Origin: Verrucomicrobiota bacterium | GTDB taxonomy: Bacteria > Verrucomicrobiota > Kiritimatiellia > SS1-B-03-39 > UBA6053 | Assembly (NCBI GenBank): GCA_020831635.1 | Contig: JAFIGC010000032.1 | Span: forward strand, 1 to 43,891 | Reading direction: 5' to 3' | Length of the DNA stretch: 43,891 nucleotides | In this document: in pieces, positions 1 through 7,689 of the stretch | How positions within the stretch are numbered: the first letter of the stretch is position 1 | Layout of the letters: the number at the start of each line of letters is the position of its first letter | The notes under the pieces: generated by a model | Databases searched by the model: none | Told to the model about the DNA's origin: nothing | Seen by the model: the letters and a program-made list of their open reading frames with translations, nothing else | Position numbers and translations under genes: made by a program

Positions 1-683
1 CGGAAGAGGTAAAAGTAGGCGTGGCCGGGCAGGAGGACTCCCGGATCCGCGGGGATGGCGAAACCGGTCCAGATGGCGTCGGGTCCGTCGAGTTGGAGCC
101 AGGCCTGGGCGGTGTTTTGAAAGGTGTAGAGAGTGTCCGCGTCGTCATCAGAGGCGGCGGCCTCGCCGAGTTCGTCCCAGTCCCAGGCGGTGAGCGGACG
201 GGCGCGAGGCTGGGGGGAGCCGACGAGGTTGAGCCCGGGGAGGATGGGCTGGGTCAGTTCGACGGCGGGCAGAAGTCCGGCCAGGGAGAGGCGGTGGGAA
301 TCGGCGGTCGGGGCCAAGGTGGCGGTGGCGAGGACGGGTTCGCCGGGATTGAGGGTGATGGCATCGCCGGACCAACCGGTCCCTGGGGTATACGTGGCGG
401 AGCGCCAGGTTTGGGTGATCGCGTCCCACTGGTGGAGGGTCAAACCGGAATCTTCAAGCTGACCCGCGAAAGCATCGGCGGGGTCGGATTCGGTGGGAAG
501 AAACGGAATGGCAAGTTCGGTTTGATCCGAATCTTGGAAATCAACGGAATGAAAGATGCCCGGAGGCGGCAATTGGGCGGTTGCGGAGAGCGAAAAGCAG
601 AGGAGAAAAAGACCGACGAAGGCGTTCGCCGAGTTTGATTTATGTAATCCCCCCCCCATCAAGGGTTTATGAATTGCGTTCAT
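1..683 (-). CDS. Secreted protein of unknown family, 5' part only
   Basis: The frame is open from an ATG at 683 to the window edge, so only the first ~227 residues are seen. AGGAG lies 9 nt before the ATG. After a basic start (MNAIHKPL) comes a hydrophobic stretch FVGLFLLCFSLSATAQ with an A-T-A-Q cleavage-like site near residue 36, so export is likely. The mature part is rich in Pro, Thr, Asp and Trp (for example LNPGEPVLATATL, LPGLNLVGSP, TAWDWDELG) and looks like a beta-rich envelope protein. I recognise no family. A run of nine G (C on the plus strand, 649-657) codes for Gly-Gly-Gly at residues 10-12, just after a second in-frame ATG at codon 9, so slippage there would disrupt translation from either start. 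Confidence 0.7.
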   Translation of the reverse strand, partial: MNAIHKPLMGGGLHKSNSANAFVGLFLLCFSLSATAQLPPPGIFHSVDFQDSDQTELAIPFLPTESDPADAFAGQLEDSGLTLHQWDAITQTWRSATYTPGTGWSGDAITLNPGEPVLATATLAPTADSHRLSLAGLLPAVELTQPILPGLNLVGSPQPRARPLTAWDWDELGEAAASDDDADTLYTFQNTAQAWLQLDGPDAIWTGFAIPADPGVLLPGHAYFYLF

Positions 684-749
684 GGTTACATTCTCCTGCA
701 TTGTCATTTTTAGTTTCATTGATTCGCCATAAGCGTGCGCATTATGAAT

Positions 750-778
750 ATTAAACACATGTTCGGTATTTTTGTAAA
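750..778 (-). promoter_or_regulatory. Putative promoter of the secreted-protein gene
   Basis: Read on the minus strand, TTTACA and TTTAAT are separated by 17 nt, leaving a leader of about 60 nt before the ATG at 683. The surrounding 684-939 segment is AT-rich and holds no ORF of note. A palindrome AAAGTTAAACTTT lies upstream at 801-813 and could be an operator. Confidence 0.4.
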
Positions 779-939
779 GGGGTAAAATGAATCCAACTTG
801 AAAGTTAAACTTTAACATTTTAAGTTTTATGCAATGTTTACATGGGTGAAAAACGATTAAATAGCGTTCGAAAAAATATTTCATTTTCCATTTTCGCCGC
901 CTCCATTCCTGAAATAGACAGGGGTGACGCCTTGAGTGC

Positions 940-3186
940 CTACATCAAACTCACTGCGTCCACGTCGATGATCACCTGAACCTTGCGGGGAAGTTTGAGG
1001 TGCTGAAGCACGTGCCGCAGGGGACGGGTGAAGGCTTTGGCGGTTTTGGCCCGTGCGATCATTTGGTACCGCCAGTGGCGTTGGATGCGGGCCACGGGGG
1101 CGGCGGCGGGCGGCGCGAGGGTGACCTGTTCGGGATCGATCAAGCGAACGACTTCGGCATAAATCTGCTCGGCGACAAATTCGACCTGTCGCTCCTCTTC
1201 GCCCCGGAAATGCACGCAAATCAATCGCGTGTACGGCGGATAGTCCAGTTCCCGGCGGAATTCGATTTCCTGGTCGATAAAGGTGTCGAAATCCCCCCGC
1301 CGCGCACATTGCACCGCCGGATGGGTGGGGGTGTAGGTTTGAATGATGACCTCCCCGGCCACGTCGCCGCGTCCCGCCCGTCCCGCCACTTGGGTGAACA
1401 ACTGAAACGCCCGCTCGCCCCCGCGAAAATCGGGCATGTGCAGGGTGCCGTCCGCATTGATCACGCCCACGAGGGTGACGTTGGGAAAATGCAGGCCCTT
1501 GGCAATCATCTGGGTGCCGATGAGGATATCGATCTCGCCCTTGCGGAATGCGCCGAGCACGTTGTGATAGGCGTGCTTTGAGGTCATGGTATCACTGTCC
1601 ATCCGCCGCGTGGCCGCATGGGGAAAAAGTTTGCAGATGGTGCTTTCGATTTTTTCGGTGCCGGTGCCGACGTATTTCCAGTCCTTGGCTCCGCAGGAGG
1701 GACAAATTTCCGGCAAACGTTCGGCGTGACCACAAAGATGACAACGCAGATACCCCAGGCGTTTGTGGAAGGTCAGGGAAATGCTGCAGTCCGTGCATTC
1801 GGGAATATGGCCGCATTCGGGACAGCAGATGTTGTGGGAATAGCCGCGGCGGTTGAGAAAGAGCATCACCTGTTCCGCGCGGGTCAGGCGCAGACGTATG
1901 CCCTCCACCAAATCGTTGGAAAACAGCACCGGACGGCCTTCGTGCTTTTCGTGGCGCATATCCACCACCTTGACCACGGGCAAATTGCGGTCGTCGGCGC
2001 GCAGATCCAGGCGGGCAAAGCGATATTTGCCGTTGCGGGCGTTCACCACGCTTTCCACCGAGGGCGTGGCCGAACCGAGCACCACCACCGCGTTCTCAAA
2101 ATGGCCGCGCATGACCGCCACGTCCCGGGCCTGATACCGGGGACTTTCCTCCTGCTTGTAGGTGGACTCGTGTTCTTCGTCCACCACGATCAGCCCGAGG
2201 TTTTTCACCGGGGCAAACAGGGCCGAACGCGCCCCCACCACGATACGGGCCTCGCCGTTGCGCACCCGGTGCCACTCGTCGTGACGCTCGCCATCGGACA
2301 AATGGCTGTGCAGCACCGCGAGGCCCTCGCCAAAGCGCCCGCGAAACCGCTCCACGGTTTGCGGCGTGAGCGCGATTTCCGGCACCAGCACGATGGCGTC
2401 CCGTCCGGCATCCAGAGTATGCTGCAGGGCCTGGAGATAGACTTCGGTCTTGCCGCTGCCGGTCACCCCGTGTAGCAAAACCGTGTCCGCGCGAACCGCG
2501 TCGATCCCCTCCCTGATCATTTCCAAGGCCTTTTTCTGCTCCTCGTTCAGCTTTAACGAACGGGTGCGCAGAAACTCCTGCCCTTCCAAGGGATCGCGGG
2601 TTTGGGTATCTTCCTGAATGCGAACAAACCCGCTGCTCTCCAAGGCGCGAATGGTGCCGTGGGTCACTTTCGCGGCCCGCACCAGATCCGACATCAGCAT
2701 CCGGTCCCCGCTCAAAAGAATATCCAGGGCGGCGGCCTGACGGGGGGCGCGGCGTCGCAACACCGCCAGTTCCGATTCCTGCCCGGATTTTTCCGCGGGG
2801 GTGACAAACAATTGCTTTTTGAAACTGGCTCCCTGACGCCGCACCGCCCCCGGCAACACCGTGCGCACCGCGGTTTCGATGGGGGCCGCATAATAGTCCG
2901 CCATCCATTTGGCCAGCCGCATGACCTTGGGATCAATGAGCGGACGTTCGTGGGCCAGGCGCAAAATGGCTTTGAGGTCGGGGAAATCGGACTGCGCCTC
3001 CAGGGAAATCACAAAGCCCTCGGCGGTGCGCCGTCCGAAGGGCACCACCACTTGAGACCCCAGTTCGATGACCTCCCGCAAAGCCGGAGGCACCGCGTAA
3101 TCAAAGGCCTTGTCGAGGGCCACGTCCACCACCACCCGGGCAACCGGGGGCGAGGAAACGGACGGGTTGGCATCGGCTCCGCTCAT
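940..3186 (-). CDS. priA: Primosomal replication-restart helicase PriA
   Basis: PriA is a 3'-5' superfamily 2 helicase that recognises stalled forks and reloads the replicative helicase. The 748-residue product has the family's layout: an N-terminal DNA-binding domain, Walker A GVTGSGKT near residues 240-247, Walker B DEEH near 336-339, motif III GSATPS near 371, a cysteine cluster (CCPECGH, CTDC, CHLCG, CPSCG; about residues 450-495) for the two zinc ions, and a motif with AGRAGRG toward the C-terminus. The start at 3186 is chosen because its ATG overlaps the stop of the upstream gene as ATGA. The longer reading from 3252 only adds an Arg-rich tail lying inside that gene. Translational coupling to the unknown upstream gene is therefore likely. 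Confidence 0.95.
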   Translation of the reverse strand: MSGADANPSVSSPPVARVVVDVALDKAFDYAVPPALREVIELGSQVVVPFGRRTAEGFVISLEAQSDFPDLKAILRLAHERPLIDPKVMRLAKWMADYYAAPIETAVRTVLPGAVRRQGASFKKQLFVTPAEKSGQESELAVLRRRAPRQAAALDILLSGDRMLMSDLVRAAKVTHGTIRALESSGFVRIQEDTQTRDPLEGQEFLRTRSLKLNEEQKKALEMIREGIDAVRADTVLLHGVTGSGKTEVYLQALQHTLDAGRDAIVLVPEIALTPQTVERFRGRFGEGLAVLHSHLSDGERHDEWHRVRNGEARIVVGARSALFAPVKNLGLIVVDEEHESTYKQEESPRYQARDVAVMRGHFENAVVVLGSATPSVESVVNARNGKYRFARLDLRADDRNLPVVKVVDMRHEKHEGRPVLFSNDLVEGIRLRLTRAEQVMLFLNRRGYSHNICCPECGHIPECTDCSISLTFHKRLGYLRCHLCGHAERLPEICPSCGAKDWKYVGTGTEKIESTICKLFPHAATRRMDSDTMTSKHAYHNVLGAFRKGEIDILIGTQMIAKGLHFPNVTLVGVINADGTLHMPDFRGGERAFQLFTQVAGRAGRGDVAGEVIIQTYTPTHPAVQCARRGDFDTFIDQEIEFRRELDYPPYTRLICVHFRGEEERQVEFVAEQIYAEVVRLIDPEQVTLAPPAAAPVARIQRHWRYQMIARAKTAKAFTRPLRHVLQHLKLPRKVQVIIDVDAVSLM

Positions 3187-4508
3187 GGTTTCGAGGCCGC
3201 GGCCCGCACGGCGGCAAGTACCGGAGCGTCCGACTCGTCGTATGCGCGCCAACGCTCCGCAAGAATTCGCTTTTCAATGAGATCGGGGGTCACCTTGAAA
3301 GAGGTGATGTGGTTGCCGTTTTTGCCAAACACATGGGCCTGACCCCGTCCGCCCAACAACACCCAGGAATCGCGTTCGACATCCTTGAAAAATATTTCCG
3401 GTTCCGCCTCCAGGGCATCGGCTTTCCATCGGTCGTCCGGCGGACGCCCCTTCTCCATGCCGCCGCGATTCTCCCCTCGCCCCTCCAAAACCTCCTGCAT
3501 TTGACCCAGCAAACGGGGTATGCGGCGCATGGCTTTTTGAAAGCCCTCGGTGTCATGGGCCGCATGGGCTTTTCCGGCCTGCGCCTCCAGACGTTCAAGC
3601 TCCTTGACCATTCCTTCCCGGGCCCGGGCCACATCCCGAAACGCGGGTTCCTGAAACAGATCGTTGATTTCCAGGTCTAAAAGCCCGCCTGCGAGCGTAT
3701 TCAGCCGCAGGGCAAAGGTGTTTTTCCCGGTGCGGGTTTCCACGATCTGAAAGGTCAACGCCAAACGGTCATCCCCGGCCACCCGCACAAACGCCGACGG
3801 CAGCCGGTAATATCCGGTGGTCAACTGACCCAGCAGACTGTACGCCCTGGAGGCGCGGCCATAGGACCCCAATTGGGCCGCCTTCAAATCCTTGCCCCGC
3901 TGAATGCGCACCACCGGCCGGGCGTTTTTCGCGTGTAGTCGGTCCACATCCGGGTCTCGCGCATCGAGTAACAACTGGAAATACGCCTGCCATTGCGGAC
4001 GGCCCATGCTGTCGTATCCGGCGAAAACCTGGGTCGCGTCGGGCGGACGACAATCCGGACTTTCGTTGCTGCCCGCTTGGAAATCAAAAACCGCGCCATC
4101 GCGAAATTCGGCCTCCGGCGCCGCCGCTTCCGCCAACTGATCGGAAAGCTGACGGCGCAAATCGGGACTGAAACACAATTCCCCCGGCTCCCCCGGGGTC
4201 AACGACACCTGCAAGAGAATCTGAATCTCTTCGCCCTTTTCCATCAACGACGGATATTTCTCCATCAGATAATCGCGAATCAGCCCCCGCAGTGCATCCG
4301 CCGAGGCCTGTTCCTTGCGTTCGTATCGTGAGCGCGGTTTGGCCACTACCTCCGGGGATGCCTCCGCCTCAACGGGCTTCACATTTTCATCTGGAAGCGG
4401 AGCCTCGGAAGGGGCCGAGGAAGGCGTTTCCTCCGCGGGAGATTCGGCTTCCCCGGTGGGCGGGACGGCGGTTTCGGTATCTTCAATGGGATCGGGTGAT
4501 TCAGTCAT
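3183..4508 (-). CDS. Unknown protein with acidic Pro/Glu-rich N-terminus, coupled to priA
   Basis: The 441-residue product has no family I recognise. Residues 1-60 are low-complexity and rich in Glu, Pro, Ser and Ala, probably disordered. A folded part follows, with a mixed alpha/beta region (about 75-290; motifs GYDSMGRPQWQAYFQLLLDA and LTFQIVETRTGKNTFALRL). A charged helical stretch about 295-345 (EGMVKELERLEAQAGKAHAA) could form a coiled coil. A C-terminal part follows. No signal peptide or membrane segment is seen, so it should be cytoplasmic. The stop overlaps the priA start by ATGA, so the two proteins are probably made together; whether it acts in replication restart is unknown. Confidence 0.75.
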   Translation of the reverse strand: MTESPDPIEDTETAVPPTGEAESPAEETPSSAPSEAPLPDENVKPVEAEASPEVVAKPRSRYERKEQASADALRGLIRDYLMEKYPSLMEKGEEIQILLQVSLTPGEPGELCFSPDLRRQLSDQLAEAAAPEAEFRDGAVFDFQAGSNESPDCRPPDATQVFAGYDSMGRPQWQAYFQLLLDARDPDVDRLHAKNARPVVRIQRGKDLKAAQLGSYGRASRAYSLLGQLTTGYYRLPSAFVRVAGDDRLALTFQIVETRTGKNTFALRLNTLAGGLLDLEINDLFQEPAFRDVARAREGMVKELERLEAQAGKAHAAHDTEGFQKAMRRIPRLLGQMQEVLEGRGENRGGMEKGRPPDDRWKADALEAEPEIFFKDVERDSWVLLGGRGQAHVFGKNGNHITSFKVTPDLIEKRILAERWRAYDESDAPVLAAVRAAASKP

Positions 4509-4612
4509 GCCCCCACGTTAAGGGTCTTCGCGAAAGAGACAAGACGAAATCCTTGCGGATCAAGAATAACCACTGCCCTTCAGAAAAAGAGAATGGGTCA
4601 GAAAAATGGAGA

Positions 4613-4657
4613 TTGACACGAATCCGACACGTGTTATTTTAAGAAAGATACACGTGT
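4613..4657 (+). promoter_or_regulatory. Promoter and twin-palindrome operator of the VapBC-like pair
   Basis: TTGACA (4613-4618) and TATTTT (4635-4640) are 16 nt apart. Two copies of the perfect palindrome ACACGTGT lie at 4627-4634 (in the spacer, touching the -10) and 4650-4657 (just after the start region). They are 23 bp apart start to start, about two helical turns. This is the arrangement expected for autorepression by an antitoxin dimer or toxin-antitoxin octamer. Confidence 0.65.
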
Positions 4658-4676
4658 AAAAAAGAATTTAGAACAG

Positions 4677-4946
4677 ATGAATACCAAACTAACCCTCGTG
4701 ATGGAATCGGATGTAATCCAATCCGCGAAAGCTTATGCGGATCGGCACGGGACATCCGTGTCCAAATTGGTGGAACAGTATATTACTTTGGTTTCAGGCA
4801 GCGATGCTGACACGGGTCCAAGCCCTCCCAAACGCGGACCCTTGACATCAGCTTTAGTGGGTTCGATTCAATCCTTGAAGCGGGATGAAATGAACGCAAG
4901 CTCAAAAGAACTGGTTGGCAAAGCCAAAGCAGAGCGTTTCGGTTGA
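4677..4946 (+). CDS. Antitoxin of a VapBC-like pair (ribbon-helix-helix type)
   Basis: The 89-residue protein starts MNTKLTLVMESDVIQSAKAY and continues with a helix-turn-helix-like segment RHGTSVSKLVEQYI. This fits the beta-strand/helix/helix pattern of small ribbon-helix-helix antitoxins (DUF6364-like proteins begin in the same way). The C-terminal ~40 residues are polar and presumably wrap the toxin. The last codons overlap the start of the PIN gene (TGATG). Paired with the toxin it should neutralise the RNase and, by family precedent, repress the operon through the two upstream ACACGTGT sites. The assignment rests on size, pattern and context; no assignment beyond that is claimed. Confidence 0.7.
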   Translation: MNTKLTLVMESDVIQSAKAYADRHGTSVSKLVEQYITLVSGSDADTGPSPPKRGPLTSALVGSIQSLKRDEMNASSKELVGKAKAERFG

Positions 4947-5362
4947 TGAAGTTATTTCTCGATACAGATGTCATCCTTGACTGTGTTCTGGCCCGCCCCG
5001 GTTTCGTTGAAGATGCCACTGAGATTCTGAACCTCTGCGAAGTCAGCGGGTTGGAAGGCATCACATCCACCTTGGTGCTGGCAAACTGCCACTACGTGTT
5101 CTCCAGACAGGAAACCGCCAGGAAATCCCGTGAAGTCATCGCCCGTTTGCGAGCGCTTTTGGGCGTTTGTCCGGTGGGAGACCGCGAACTGGGCGAAGCG
5201 CTCGTTTCAAAATTCAAAGATCTTGAAGACGGCATTCAATACTTCACCGCTTTAAACAACGGCGCGGATGTGATTGTGACTCGAAACATCCGCGACTACA
5301 AGTCCTCCACCCTGCCGGTCATGCGCCCCCGGGAATTTCTGCTTTCACAAACCAAGAAGTGA
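4946..5362 (+). CDS. PIN-domain ribonuclease toxin (VapC-like)
   Basis: PIN-domain toxins are metal-dependent RNases. The 138-residue product begins MKLFLDTDVILDCVLARPGF, with the first catalytic Asp in LDTDVILD. A middle acidic motif follows (STLVLANCHYVFSR), then KFKDLEDGIQYFTALNNGADVIVTRNIRDY with the C-terminal acidic residues and the T-R-N motif of the PIN fold. ATG at 4946 (1-nt overlap with the antitoxin stop) is preferred to the TTG three bases earlier. It is close to the PIN_3/DUF-type VapC group that pairs with DUF6364-like antitoxins. Confidence 0.85.
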   Translation: MKLFLDTDVILDCVLARPGFVEDATEILNLCEVSGLEGITSTLVLANCHYVFSRQETARKSREVIARLRALLGVCPVGDRELGEALVSKFKDLEDGIQYFTALNNGADVIVTRNIRDYKSSTLPVMRPREFLLSQTKK

Positions 5363-5387
5363 ACACCGCACCCCCAAAGCCCCGTGG

Positions 5388-5483
5388 CCGACAAGCGACG
5401 CTACGCGGCGCACGGGCCGGGGTTGTCCCGAACCGTGGATTGAAATCCACGGCTATGCGTGGGGACGTCGCTACGCGACGAAG
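5388..5483 (+). repeat. 96-bp palindromic element, copy 1
   Basis: This element is the reverse complement of two 96-bp copies at 31933-32028 and 32803-32898. All three contain, in the same order, the hairpin CGTCGC-GTA-GCGACG, a hairpin CCGTGGATT...AATCCACGG, and a third GC-rich hairpin around GCGACGCTACGCGGCG. The middle link between the second and third hairpins varies. This copy lies between the convergent PIN toxin and acs genes, where it may serve both as a terminator; that role is inferred. Confidence 0.75.
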
Positions 5484-5521
5484 AGCCCATGGCCTCTTCG
5501 TCCGGATTGATCAATGTAGTC

Positions 5522-7525
5522 CTACTGCCGATCTTCGAGCAGGGCATCGACCACCGTGGGGTCCGCGAGGGTGCTGGTGTCCCCGATGTTGGCGAGGTCG
5601 CCTTCGGCGATCTTGCGGAGGATGCGGCGCATGATTTTCCCGGAACGGGTTTTGGGCAGGGCCGGGGTGAAATGGATTTTGTCGGGTTTGGCGATGGGGC
5701 CAATGTCTTCGCGCACGCGCTGAATGAGTTCCTTGCGCAGCGTTTCGTCCCCTTCCAAACCGGCCTTGAGGGTCACGAAGCAATAGACCCCCTGCCCTTT
5801 GGTTTCGTGCGGATAGCCCACCACGGCGGCTTCGGCCACCCGGTGATCGCCCACGAGACTGCTCTCGAATTCGGCGGTGGCAAAGCGGTGGGCAGATACG
5901 TTGATGACGTCGTCCATGCGCCCCAAGAGCCAGAAATAGCCGTCCTGATCCCGTCGGCAGCCGTCCCCGGAGAAATAAATGCCGGGAAATTTGTGGAAAT
6001 AGGTGTGCTCGATGCGTTCGTTCCACGGATCGCCATACACGCCACGCAACATGCCCGGCCAGGGATGGGTCACGCAGAGACTGCCGCCCTCGTTGTCATT
6101 GGCCGGCGAACCGTCGGTGCGCAGGATCGCGGGCTGAATTCCCAACATGGGAAAACCGGCGGAAGCGGGTTTGGCGGCGTGGGCGCCGGGCAGCGTGGTC
6201 AACATCACCCCCCCGGTTTCCGTTTGCCACCAGGTGTCCACCACCGGGCAGTTGCCGTTGCCGATCACCCGGTGATACCATTTCCAGGCTTCGGGGTTGA
6301 TGGGTTCGCCCACGGTCCCGAGCAGGCGCAGGGAGGAAAGATCGTGGGCATTGGGCCAGTCTTCGCCCAGGCGCATCAGGGCCCGAATGGCGGTGGGGGC
6401 GGTGTAGAAGATGGTCACCTTGTACTTCTCCACCAACTGCCAGAAGCGATTCGGCTCCGGCCAGGTGGGCACGCCCTCGAACATCACCTGCGTGGCCCCG
6501 TTGGCGGTGGGGCCATAGGTGAGGTAGCTGTGTCCCGTGATCCAGCCCACGTCGGCGGTACACCAGAAAATGTCGTCGTCATGCAAATCGAACACCAGAC
6601 GGGTGGTGAGCGCGGTCCAAAGCAAATACCCGGCCGTGGTGTGCAACACGCCCTTGGGTTTGCCGGTGCTGCCGCTGGTATAGAGAATAAAGAGCGGATC
6701 CTCGGCGTCCATTTCGGCGGGGGGACACTCGGCGGGTACGGCGGCGGCTTCTTCGTGCCACCACACGTCGCGATGGGCCTTCATGGCGCAGGTCCCCTCC
6801 CCACGCTGATACACAATCACCTTGTGTACCATTTTGCAGGCGTCGGCGGCATGATCCACCTTTTCCTTGAGCTGGGACACTTTGCCGGCGTGCATGCTCA
6901 CATCCGAGGTAATGATCACCTCGCTATTGCAATCCAACACCCGGTTTTTCAGGGCTTCCGCGCTGAAGGCCGAAAACACCACCGAATGAATGGCCCCAAT
7001 CCGGGCACAGGCCAAGAGCGCGATCGGCATTTCCGGTATCATGGGCATGTAAATGGTCACCACCGTCCCTTTTTTCACACCGTTCTTTTTCAACACATTG
7101 GCAAAACGACTCACTTCCGCCTGCAAATCCTTGTAGGTCACGGTGCGTTCCTCGCCTTCAGCCTCACCGTGCCAATGGAAGGCCACCTTGTCCCCCTTGC
7201 CCGCCTCCACGTGACGGTCCACGCAGTTGTAGCTCACGTTGAGCTTGGCCCCCTCGAAAAATTTCACATACGGTGCCTCCACTTTGCCGATGGAGGCGAA
7301 ATCCGACCACATCACCCGATCCCATTTTTTGAACCAACTCACATGCTGCTCGGCCATTTCCGCCCAAAATGCCTCCGGATCGTCCACGGACCGCTGATAC
7401 AATTCCCGGTAGGCCGCCTCGGACCCCACATGCGATTTGGCGCGAAAGGCTTCCGAGGGTTCGAATACTTGCTGGTTTTGATAGGTGGATTCGATGGCTT
7501 CGCTCGATTTGCTGGCTTCGCTCAT
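5522..7525 (-). CDS. acs: Acetyl-CoA synthetase (AMP-forming)
   Basis: The enzyme activates acetate through acetyl-AMP to acetyl-CoA. The 667-residue length is typical. Visible motifs are the phosphate loop YTSGSTGKPKG (282-292), GWITGHSYLTYGP (328-339), TWWQTETGG (431-439, with the Trp that limits the acyl pocket to acetate), SGDGCRRDQDG (519-529), hinge GRMDD (535-539) and PKTRSGKIMRRILRK (624-638), whose Lys630 is the lysine acetylated in regulated Acs enzymes. The A8 motif reads VINVSAHRFATAE (540-552), where most Acs proteins have a Gly in place of Ala545. AGGAG lies 6 nt before the ATG. The gene is divergent from ada across 161 bp. Confidence 0.95.
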   Translation of the reverse strand: MSEASKSSEAIESTYQNQQVFEPSEAFRAKSHVGSEAAYRELYQRSVDDPEAFWAEMAEQHVSWFKKWDRVMWSDFASIGKVEAPYVKFFEGAKLNVSYNCVDRHVEAGKGDKVAFHWHGEAEGEERTVTYKDLQAEVSRFANVLKKNGVKKGTVVTIYMPMIPEMPIALLACARIGAIHSVVFSAFSAEALKNRVLDCNSEVIITSDVSMHAGKVSQLKEKVDHAADACKMVHKVIVYQRGEGTCAMKAHRDVWWHEEAAAVPAECPPAEMDAEDPLFILYTSGSTGKPKGVLHTTAGYLLWTALTTRLVFDLHDDDIFWCTADVGWITGHSYLTYGPTANGATQVMFEGVPTWPEPNRFWQLVEKYKVTIFYTAPTAIRALMRLGEDWPNAHDLSSLRLLGTVGEPINPEAWKWYHRVIGNGNCPVVDTWWQTETGGVMLTTLPGAHAAKPASAGFPMLGIQPAILRTDGSPANDNEGGSLCVTHPWPGMLRGVYGDPWNERIEHTYFHKFPGIYFSGDGCRRDQDGYFWLLGRMDDVINVSAHRFATAEFESSLVGDHRVAEAAVVGYPHETKGQGVYCFVTLKAGLEGDETLRKELIQRVREDIGPIAKPDKIHFTPALPKTRSGKIMRRILRKIAEGDLANIGDTSTLADPTVVDALLEDRQ

Positions 7526-7582
7526 GGGGGGCTCCTGTAGGGTTCGGGTTGTTGCAGTGGAAATACCAATTGAATTTCGCAG

Positions 7583-7612
7583 ACTCTACCCCGAATGCCC
7601 TTGTCGTTCCAA
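7583..7612 (-). promoter_or_regulatory. Putative acs promoter
   Basis: On the minus strand TTGGAA and TAGAGT are separated by 18 nt, giving a leader of about 50 nt that carries the AGGAG ribosome site of acs. Confidence 0.35.
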
Positions 7613-7674
7613 GGTTTTTTTGCGGCTTCTCGGCTGAAAATCACTTTATGCGCGATTTTTTCCGCATTTGGGCA

Positions 7675-7689
7675 TAGAATGAACCCATG
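7675..7689 (+). promoter_or_regulatory. -10 box directly before the ada start codon
   Basis: TAGAAT (7675-7680) ends exactly 6 nt before the ATG at 7687, so transcription should begin at or next to the A of the start codon. No Shine-Dalgarno sequence is present and the -35 is weak. The same geometry recurs at 18591, 24176 and 26932. Confidence 0.5.

Noticed and set aside
5459-7540. Long plus-strand ORF (693 codons) opposite acs
   Set aside because: Antisense shadow of a clear acs gene; the translation is rich in Gly, His and Pro with no conserved motif.
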